From Deltaproteobacteria bacterium (GTDB taxonomy: Bacteria; Desulfobacterota; DSM-4660; Desulfatiglandales; HGW-15), in assembly GCA_019308745.1 (NCBI GenBank), contig JAFDHO010000018.1:1-39450 (forward strand): a stretch of DNA of 39,450 nt, written 5' to 3'. Position 1 is the stretch's first letter; every line of letters starts with the position of its first letter. The position numbers were made by a program, and so were the translations under genes. Shown in pieces: positions 33,995 to 39,450 of the stretch. The notes below the pieces were generated by a model. The model searched no databases. It was given only the letters and a program-made list of their open reading frames with translations, and was not told the DNA's origin.

Positions 33995-34249
33995 CTATCG
34001 GTCACAATCCTTCAGGAAGACCCTGTGATATTCCCCGTCAGTGAGATGTTCCTTCAACATCCTTGTCAGGAGGCTGAACAATTCGTCTATTTCACCATCA
34101 GACATCCTCCCCCTTATCAGGGCCATGTTTTCATCATCCGAGAATTTTTGGGGATAATAGGTGAGGGTATACTCATCGGTTTGCCGGTCCAGGCCGAAAC
34201 CCACGAGGCCATCGTATTCCTCTACAAACCTGTGACTGTGTTTCCCCAC
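33995..34249 (-). CDS. Small unknown linked to XdhC/YqeC
   Basis: 84 residues, GTG start at 34249 with GGGGAG 11 nt ahead, 6 nt after the XdhC-like stop, so almost certainly cotranscribed. The sequence is acidic and soluble: EEYDGLVGFGLDRQTDEYTLTYYPQKFSDDENMALIRGRMSDGEIDELFSLLTRMLKEHL, a beta-rich start then helices. No domain is recognised. Its position at the end of the SelB-YqeC-XdhC cluster makes a selenium/molybdenum role possible but unproven. Confidence 0.7.
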   Translation of the reverse strand: MGKHSHRFVEEYDGLVGFGLDRQTDEYTLTYYPQKFSDDENMALIRGRMSDGEIDELFSLLTRMLKEHLTDGEYHRVFLKDCDR

Positions 34250-34255
34250 TGCGAC

Positions 34256-35332
34256 TCACTCCCCTTCTAGCCCTGCCCGGACCTTTATGAGCTCTGCTAC
34301 GATGCTGACCGCTATTTCTTCGGGTGTCTCGGCACCGATGTCAAGACCTACGGGTGCATGCACCCTTTTGACATCCTCCTGGGTAAAGCCCTCCTCCAGG
34401 AGCTTCTTGTAGATGATGTTGCGCTTGCGCCTGCTCCCGATCATGCCTATGTATTTTGCCGGTGTCTTAAGGGCCTGTTCCAGAACTGTCCTGTCGTGCA
34501 TATGTCCCCTGGTGACGATCACAATATAAGAGGATGCATCTACCGGCACGCGCCCCATGACTCCGTCAAAGGGATATTCCAGCACCTGTGCAGCCTCCGG
34601 GAACCTCTCTCGGCGTGCGAATTCCTTTCTGTCATCTATCACGAAAACCTCGAATCCCACCCTTGCAGCAAAAGGAACGATCTGCTCGCTCACGTGGCCA
34701 CCGCCGAATATAAACAACCGGGGCTCTGAGACAATGGGCTCCACGAATACTTCCAGATCCTTCCCCTCTCGGTCTTTGAACACCAGGATCTCCCCTTGAC
34801 CCTTCCTGAGGACCTCCTCCACTTTCTCCCTAAGGGTTTCTTCGATCCCGTCCTCTCCTGCCAGGGAGCCGTGGGTCTGACCAGATTTCTCAATGAGTAC
34901 CTTCGGCACGACTCCCTTCTCCCAACGGCTGGGGTCCACTACTGTCGCCATTATCGCCTTGTCGCCCTGTTCTTTAATGTGCAATGCCCGTCTGAACATG
35001 GGAGCATAGACCTCCTTCTCAGGTGACATGAACTCCAAGAAGACCTCGGCGTCCCCCCCACAGAGCATATCGGTCTTTTCCACGTCCGTCCCCTTGAGGA
35101 CGAAGTTGAGTCTCGCCGGACTTCGGGTTTCAAACACCTCCTTAGCCTGCTCAAGGACCTGTGCCTCGAGCCTGCCGCCACCTATCGTGCCCACGAAAAA
35201 TCCATCGTCCTTTATGAGGAATTGGGTACCCCTACCCCTCGGCACTGAGCCCTTCTGAACGATAATCGTTGAAAGTATGGAAGGGCTTTTTTCTTCCAGT
35301 GACTCGATGAGTTTTCTATAGATCTCTTTCAT
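34256..35332 (-). CDS. XdhC/CoxI-family protein (molybdenum hydroxylase maturation)
   Basis: 358 residues. The N-terminal CoxI domain has TIIVQKGSVPRGRGTQFLIKDDGFFVGTIGGGRLEAQVLEQA. The C-terminal XdhC Rossmann domain has LFIFGGGHVSEQIVPFAARVGFEVFVIDDRKEFARRERFPEA, SYIVIVTRGHMHDRTVL, and IGMIGSRRKRNIIYKKLLEEG, ending VGLDIGAETPEEIAVSIVAEL. XdhC-type proteins bind molybdenum cofactor and help its sulfuration and insertion into xanthine dehydrogenase-like enzymes. Overlapping yqeC by 17 nt and following selB, it fits the selenium-dependent molybdenum hydroxylase system. RBS GGGAGG precedes the ATG. The hydroxylase itself is not in the window. Confidence 0.92.
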   Translation of the reverse strand: MKEIYRKLIESLEEKSPSILSTIIVQKGSVPRGRGTQFLIKDDGFFVGTIGGGRLEAQVLEQAKEVFETRSPARLNFVLKGTDVEKTDMLCGGDAEVFLEFMSPEKEVYAPMFRRALHIKEQGDKAIMATVVDPSRWEKGVVPKVLIEKSGQTHGSLAGEDGIEETLREKVEEVLRKGQGEILVFKDREGKDLEVFVEPIVSEPRLFIFGGGHVSEQIVPFAARVGFEVFVIDDRKEFARRERFPEAAQVLEYPFDGVMGRVPVDASSYIVIVTRGHMHDRTVLEQALKTPAKYIGMIGSRRKRNIIYKKLLEEGFTQEDVKRVHAPVGLDIGAETPEEIAVSIVAELIKVRAGLEGE

Positions 35333-36161
35333 TGCCCGCCTCCCTCACATGGTATCTCTTGCCCAAGAGGGACCCAATCACGACTCGGTCTATCCTTTCA
35401 GGACCCCCACACAGAAGCATGGATGCGAGATCCAGGGCACCGCGCTCATCATTCATGAGGTCGATCTTGTTCAAGAAGACTATCCTCCTTGCACCCCCTG
35501 GCCCCCCCTTGAACATCCCCAGAGGGTCAAGGAATACCCTGGAGAGGGCTTCCGGTGTCAAGGTGTGGCCCGGCTTTGTCCCTGTGACCTTTTCGAAGGC
35601 ATTCAGCCTGAACACGACTTCCGGTTCCGCCCTTTGCCACATCGCCTCCAATCCCAGCATGGCGATCACCGTTGTGGCCGTGGCCGGGATAACCGGCTCG
35701 TGCCTGGCCGGTGCCTTGACGGGGTGTCCTGCCGCCCCATCCCCTTCAAGAATCAGGTAATCTATCCCTTCTTTGTCTTGATAGATTTCATCAGCAAGAT
35801 CCCGAGCTATTCCCTCTACCTTTCCTGAATCTAGGAGGCTCCTTCCCAAAAACGCCTGCCCGTGTCTCTGGACAGCCCCATTCAACTCCCCCCTCCATTC
35901 CCGATTTTGCTCCACAAGGATGACCTGGGGAGCCCTTTGCGCCTCCCTGAACCAGATCTTGGTCGTGGTCGAGGTAATAACCCTCCGCCCTCTCCCGCCC
36001 AACTCATTGGCAAGTGCGAACAGGAGCGTGGTCTTTCCCCCCCCGCCAACCAGGACGATATGCTCTCTCCCTCCCGGAGCCAATGCCTCTTCAAGGGTCT
36101 GTACTGGCTTGTCCAAGCTTGAATCCAACTCCTGGCAATTCCTGTGGACCGAGCCGACCAT
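35316..36161 (-). CDS. yqeC: YqeC-like selenium-dependent hydroxylase accessory protein
   Basis: About 281 residues from the ATG at 36161. P-loop VLVGGGGKTTLLFALANEL, then TSTTTKIW, a switch-like YLILEGDGAAGHPVKAPARHEPVIP and IVFLNKIDL near the C-terminus: the YqeC family, a marker of the selenium-dependent molybdenum hydroxylase trait together with YqeB and SelD. The frame is open to 36272, but the upstream part (GPSVWSIWSVLSGN...) is translated from a 9-nt repeat tract, so I excluded it. The true start may also lie slightly downstream. Only weak SD-like bases are seen. It is followed by xdhC with an overlap. Confidence 0.88.
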   Translation of the reverse strand: MVGSVHRNCQELDSSLDKPVQTLEEALAPGGREHIVLVGGGGKTTLLFALANELGGRGRRVITSTTTKIWFREAQRAPQVILVEQNREWRGELNGAVQRHGQAFLGRSLLDSGKVEGIARDLADEIYQDKEGIDYLILEGDGAAGHPVKAPARHEPVIPATATTVIAMLGLEAMWQRAEPEVVFRLNAFEKVTGTKPGHTLTPEALSRVFLDPLGMFKGGPGGARRIVFLNKIDLMNDERGALDLASMLLCGGPERIDRVVIGSLLGKRYHVREAGNERDL

Positions 36162-36213
36162 CTCGGTGGTTATGGACCGAACCGGCCGCGTCGGTGGCCC
36201 CAAGGCACTTTCA

Positions 36214-36255
36214 AAGTTCCCAGACAAAACAGACCAGATAGACCAGACAGACGGG
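36214..36255. repeat. 9-nt-phased repeat tract E
   Basis: On the minus strand it reads TCTGTCTGG, TCTATCTGG, TCTGTTTTG, TCTGG, the same 9-mer type as TTTATCTGG/TCGATCTGG in tract B2. It lies just upstream of yqeC and explains the spurious N-terminal extension of that frame. Confidence 0.65.
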
Positions 36256-36318
36256 CCTGCGATCCTGTCCAAGGTCAGAGTTGAGCATTCAAAGTTTCTC
36301 TTTCCCTCCGTCCGCTGC

Positions 36319-38223
36319 TCACTTCTTTCTCAGGACCCTGTTGTCCCCTACTCTCACGGTGACCTGAGCCTTGTCGAAATACTCGATAAGGGGAATCGTG
36401 TACTTCCTGGAGGCCCCTGTCATCTCCTTGAATTGGGGCGTGGTGATTTCACCCCTCTCCTTCAGAAAGGCAATGAGATTGTCCCTCAAGCCGTCGATGA
36501 CGTCCCGGTGAAAATAGAGATCCTCCTTGACCTTTATGAGAATTCCCTCCTTGAGCATCACGTTGAGGACATCTTCGGCCCTGTCACCCGGCAGCTTAGC
36601 AATCAACTCCTTGAAGTAGGGAGGCTGGAGACCTCCTTTGAGATAGGCCTCCTCGATGATCTTTCTGGTCTTCTCTTGCTCTTGACCCAAGGTCACCTGA
36701 TGGCTCGCGAGCCTCAGGGCCTCTTTTTCCTGCACAACAGCATCCTCTTGCATCAGGCTATTGATGACGTGGTTGAAGAGCTTTTGGTTTCTGGATCCCA
36801 CGGTCCTGGAACGGAGCTCTTCCTTTTGGAGCCCCAGCTTCAGGGGGAATTCCTTGTGATACCTTGCAAGAGTCTTCAGGATCTCCTCCTTTGCCCTGGA
36901 GAGATATTCCGAATGGATGTAGGTGCCCTTTTCCTTGTCATACTCCAGGATCTTCCCCTGCTCCAGTAGGCTCTCCAGTACGGATTCAAACTCTTTGTTG
37001 TCTATATTGACGAGGAAGTGGAGGTCTTTGCGGCGGACACCCTTAAAGCGGGCCATTCTTACGAATTGTTCTGCAACCTGTTCCGGTTCTCCTTTGTGCA
37101 GCCTCTTAAGCTCTGATAAGGCGGCCTCCGAAAAACGCTTCTTCTTCCTGGGAAGGGCATTGAGAACCTCGCCTCCCCCTATGGTGCGAACCGGGGAATA
37201 ACTCCGCAGGACGTAGCGGTCCCGTCTCAGCAAGGCTGTTTGTTGCTCCAGCCTGAGCTGGCCATAGCACCCTTCTCCGGGTTTCAGTTCATCCCTGTCA
37301 AGGAGGATGACAGTCGCCATAATCTCCGAGGTTCCCGCGTGAAATCGGACTCGGGATCTGTTCTTGAGGCCTCTCGAAGCCCCCGGGAGCAGTTCCAGAA
37401 AGACATCTATCATGTACGTGGGACGCAGGGATCCCTTTTTGGCGACAATGTCTCCCCTCTGGACGTCCGCCTTTTCTATGCCCTGCAAGTTGATAGCTGT
37501 CCTCAAGCCTGCCCTTACCTCCTTGACCTCCCGGTTGTGGACTTGGATGTTCCTCACCTTTGAGGCAATGCCCTCGGGGTATATGCTCACTTCATCTCCT
37601 GTCCTTATGGATCCCGAAATGGTGGTCCCTGTGATAACCGTGCCGAAGCCTTTCATTGTGAAGACCCGGTCTATGGGAAGCCGGAAAAAAGCACCTGAAG
37701 GCCTTTGAGGAACACCCCTCGCAATCTCCCCGATGGCCTCTTTCAGTCCCTCGAGTCCTTCATTCGTGATAGCCGAGACCTCTACTATAGGTGCCCCTTC
37801 CAGAAAGGTGCCTCCCAGGAAATCCGCCACATCCTCCCGAACTAGTTCCAACCATTCGGGCTCCACCATGTCTTTCTTGGTCAAGACCACCAGGCCATGC
37901 TCTATTTCCAGGAGGCTGCAAATCTCAAGGTGTTCCCGGGTCTGGGGCATAACTCCCTCGTCCGCTGCGATGACAAGGGCAACCATGTCAATCCCGGTTG
38001 CTCCGGCAACCATGTTCCTCACAAACTTCTCATGCCCCGGCACATCAACGATCCCTATGAGCTGCCCCCCCGACAATTCCATGTGGGCGAAACCCAACTC
38101 TATCGTGATGCCCCTCTCCTTTTCTTCCTTGAGCCTGTCCGTATCAATGCCTGTCAGGGCCTTGATGAGCGTCGTCTTCCCGTGATCTATGTGCCCCGCA
38201 GTGCCAAGTATGACTTGCTTCAT
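36319..38223 (-). CDS. selB: Selenocysteine-specific translation elongation factor SelB
   Basis: 634 residues, full length. G1 [13 protein letters not shown] at the N-terminus, G2 [13 protein letters not shown]3 [13 protein letters not shown]4 TKKD, and EF-Tu-like domains 2 and 3 ([15 protein letters not shown]). The C-terminal half is a string of winged-helix domains that bind the SECIS hairpin. It carries Sec-tRNA to the ribosome at UGA. The frame opens at 38241, but [17 protein letters not shown] is the standard start, and the promoter at 38258-38286 gives too short a leader for the earlier ATG. It is the first gene of selB-yqeC-xdhC. It would serve the two UGA codons in hdrA and mvhD. Confidence 0.96.
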   Translation of the reverse strand: MKQVILGTAGHIDHGKTTLIKALTGIDTDRLKEEKERGITIELGFAHMELSGGQLIGIVDVPGHEKFVRNMVAGATGIDMVALVIAADEGVMPQTREHLEICSLLEIEHGLVVLTKKDMVEPEWLELVREDVADFLGGTFLEGAPIVEVSAITNEGLEGLKEAIGEIARGVPQRPSGAFFRLPIDRVFTMKGFGTVITGTTISGSIRTGDEVSIYPEGIASKVRNIQVHNREVKEVRAGLRTAINLQGIEKADVQRGDIVAKKGSLRPTYMIDVFLELLPGASRGLKNRSRVRFHAGTSEIMATVILLDRDELKPGEGCYGQLRLEQQTALLRRDRYVLRSYSPVRTIGGGEVLNALPRKKKRFSEAALSELKRLHKGEPEQVAEQFVRMARFKGVRRKDLHFLVNIDNKEFESVLESLLEQGKILEYDKEKGTYIHSEYLSRAKEEILKTLARYHKEFPLKLGLQKEELRSRTVGSRNQKLFNHVINSLMQEDAVVQEKEALRLASHQVTLGQEQEKTRKIIEEAYLKGGLQPPYFKELIAKLPGDRAEDVLNVMLKEGILIKVKEDLYFHRDVIDGLRDNLIAFLKERGEITTPQFKEMTGASRKYTIPLIEYFDKAQVTVRVGDNRVLRKK

Positions 38224-38257
38224 GCTCCAGCCACCTTCCATGGAATCTCATATTAAG

Positions 38258-38286
38258 TAAATAAAGCCAATTGCCTCCACTGTCAA
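38258..38286 (-). promoter_or_regulatory. Candidate promoter of selB
   Basis: On the minus strand: perfect TTGACA (38281-38286), 17-nt spacer, TATTTA (38258-38263; weak -10), about 35 nt before the SelB ATG. The remainder of the gap up to 38518 shows no gene, and no tRNA-Sec was found in it. Confidence 0.45.
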
Positions 38287-38518
38287 GCTCCCTTCACTTC
38301 ACACCCGGAGGTACCTGGAGATCCTTTTTGTACCTTGATCCATGTCTCAATCAGGTTCACAATCCTTAGTTTGAGACGGATCATGGGTGCCTATCCAAAT
38401 GAGATGAAGAAGACAGGGCCCTGGATAGGTGCCTGCGGAACTTAATGCAGTACGGTTGGAAATGGTCTCGGATCCTGGAGGAAATGATCACCTATTGGAG
38501 TGGTGGCTTACAAAGCCA

Positions 38519-38974
38519 TCATGCATGGGAAGCGTGTTTCTTGGGAAAGGACTCTAAAGGGACCTCATTGAAAATCCCAGTCTTTTGGTCATAGAGCCAA
38601 GCCCTCGCCGAGCCGTACTGTCCCTTCTTTATGGACACAATCAGATACAAGTACCCCTCCAGGGCGAATTTTCGATCATATTCTGATGGCACGGGTGGGT
38701 GGTCCGGATGGGAGTGGTAGAAACCGCAGATCTCCATTCCTTGATCCTCCGCGATCTCATCCAGTCGCAGGAATTCAAGGGGGTCTATGAGGTAACGCCT
38801 GCTTTGATCCTCCCTGGAGATGTTCTTTGCGGTCCTCATGTCTATGATGCCCCTGGAGGTATCTTTCCGGGCCATCAGGACCCCGCAGGCCTCGTTGGGA
38901 TAAAGGGCAAGGGCGTGATCAATGACAAGCTTCATGCAGTGGTCTTCAATCACCCATGGGCCTTTGGCTTCCAC
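38519..38974 (-). CDS. JAMM/MPN+ metalloprotease (Mec-like)
   Basis: 151 residues, a small single-domain JAMM protein. Zinc motif: Glu28 in NEACGVLM, His87-x-His89 and Asp100 in HSHPDHPPVPSEYD. In bacteria such proteins remove residues after the Gly-Gly of ubiquitin-like sulfur carriers (QbsD on QbsE; Mec on CysO-cysteine). The upstream gene encodes just such a carrier with a tail, 27 nt away. GTG start at 38974 with AAAGGGCGAG ahead; an internal ATG at 38935 (MKLVIDHALALYPNEACG) is also possible. Confidence 0.92.
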   Translation of the reverse strand: MEAKGPWVIEDHCMKLVIDHALALYPNEACGVLMARKDTSRGIIDMRTAKNISREDQSRRYLIDPLEFLRLDEIAEDQGMEICGFYHSHPDHPPVPSEYDRKFALEGYLYLIVSIKKGQYGSARAWLYDQKTGIFNEVPLESFPKKHASHA

Positions 38975-39001
38975 GATTCTCGCCCTTTCAACCTGACCCG
39001 C

Positions 39002-39334
39002 TCACTTCTGTGGGCATCTCGGATCCAGGAAGCACCGGCACCCTCCAGCAATAGGGGGGATGATGGCCAACTGGTCTCCATCCTTGACTTTCCTCCTGAT
39101 GTCCAATACATACTGCCCTTCCTTTTTGTCAAGGATTCGGATGTCTTCCTCATTCAGATAGATGTGGAACAGGGGTCGCTTGGACTGTTTCTCATAGAGC
39201 CTTTCTCCGATCCCGGGGTATTGGCCCTCCAGCTGGGAAAGCACTTCTTCAACGGATTTGCCTCTCGCCTCAACCGTCGATTGACCACCGGTCAACTCCC
39301 TCAGTGGCCTGGGCACTCTCACTGTAACGGGCAT
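39002..39334 (-). CDS. MoaD/ThiS-like ubiquitin-fold sulfur carrier with C-terminal tail
   Basis: 110 residues. Beta-grasp fold: MPVTVRVPRPLRELTGG, SVEEVLSQLEGQYPG, then FHIYLNEEDIR, and the terminal KDGDQLAIIPPIAGG with Gly97-Gly98. Normally the chain ends at Gly-Gly, where the sulfur (thiocarboxylate) is formed by an E1-like MoeB/ThiF enzyme. Here 12 further residues (CRCFLDPRCPQK, three Cys) follow. With the adjacent JAMM protease this suggests a precursor that is trimmed. Start ATG with AAGGA about 10 nt upstream. It could serve molybdopterin, cysteine or another sulfur pathway. No E1 gene is in the window. Confidence 0.9.
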   Translation of the reverse strand: MPVTVRVPRPLRELTGGQSTVEARGKSVEEVLSQLEGQYPGIGERLYEKQSKRPLFHIYLNEEDIRILDKKEGQYVLDIRRKVKDGDQLAIIPPIAGGCRCFLDPRCPQK

Positions 39335-39450
39335 GGATGATCTTCCTTTCTCTGAATGAAATATCCTTTTCCTTTTCCGCCCCTCAGAGTAGCCTGTGTC
39401 GGCTCAACATTACCGAAGCCACTCACTAGTAAGGATCCATTGGATCCATA

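Noticed and set aside
34690-35181. Minus-strand alternative frames inside xdhC
   Set aside because: Shadows of the XdhC reading frame; arginine/serine-rich nonsense composition.
38242-38518. tRNA-Sec gene beside selB
   Set aside because: selC often lies near selB, but no cloverleaf, T-arm GTTCGAATC or long variable arm is visible in this gap.
1-39450. CRISPR array, rRNA, prophage or complete IS element
   Set aside because: No regular spacer-repeat array, rRNA segment, integrase or transposase was seen anywhere in the window.

Overview
The window looks like the chromosome of an anaerobic Desulfobacterota (deltaproteobacterial) bacterium, either a sulfate reducer or a syntroph. This is inferred from gene content, because no rRNA or marker gene is present: an Hdr/Flx electron-transfer operon with two selenocysteine codons, SelB, menaquinone prenyltransferase MenA, an LDH-like malate dehydrogenase, a fused AccA-AccD, YqeC/XdhC, and many small zinc-ribbon proteins. 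Coding is dense on both strands. Gaps are rich in dispersed repeats.

Layout. 0.3-2.1 kb (+): a J-domain protein and a GHMP sugar kinase. 2.4-5.4 kb (-): two PilT-type ATPases and a zinc-ribbon/receiver-like protein behind a good sigma70 promoter. 5.5-7.5 kb (-): a GNAT acetyltransferase and an HDAC/AcuC-like deacetylase. 7.7-9.6 kb (+): a zinc-ribbon protein, malate dehydrogenase and a small unknown. 9.8-13.7 kb (-): an AccA-AccD fusion, a Nudix hydrolase, a CDP-alcohol phosphatidyltransferase and an unknown. 14.3-16.7 kb (+): an SPFH/zinc-ribbon protein and its zinc-ribbon partner. 16.9-17.8 kb (-): MenA. 18.2-20.8 kb (-): an NMT1/SsuA-type ABC importer.

21.3-30.8 kb (-) is the centrepiece. 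It is one operon encoding a NarI-like membrane cytochrome b fused to HdrC with an extra periplasmic CxxCH heme site, then HdrB, a 1013-residue HdrA, an MvhD/FlxD-like protein, two 4Fe-4S proteins and a FAD/NAD(P)/[2Fe-2S] subunit. Both HdrA and MvhD look broken by a TGA. In each case the frame continues through the TGA, the TGA sits at a conserved Cys position, and a compact hairpin follows at the distance expected for a bacterial SECIS. I therefore read both as selenocysteine. The set resembles the soluble, supposedly electron-bifurcating FlxABCD-HdrABC complex, but here it is anchored to the membrane and could touch the menaquinone pool and/or periplasmic cytochromes.

31-39 kb holds a lipase and a VOC protein between inverted copies of an intergenic repeat, then a macro-domain protein. 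A selenium/molybdenum cluster on the - strand follows (SelB, YqeC, XdhC-like, small unknown). The window closes with a MoaD/ThiS-like protein that carries a 12-residue tail after its Gly-Gly, next to a JAMM protease that could remove the tail. SelB would decode the two UGA codons 10 kb away; selA, selD and tRNA-Sec are not in the window.

Two repeat families stand out. One is a MITE-like element of about 320 bp with inverted termini: two full copies, one half copy that supplies the C-terminus of one gene and abuts the start of the next, and a fragment. The other is degenerate 9-nt-phased arrays in several intergenic gaps.
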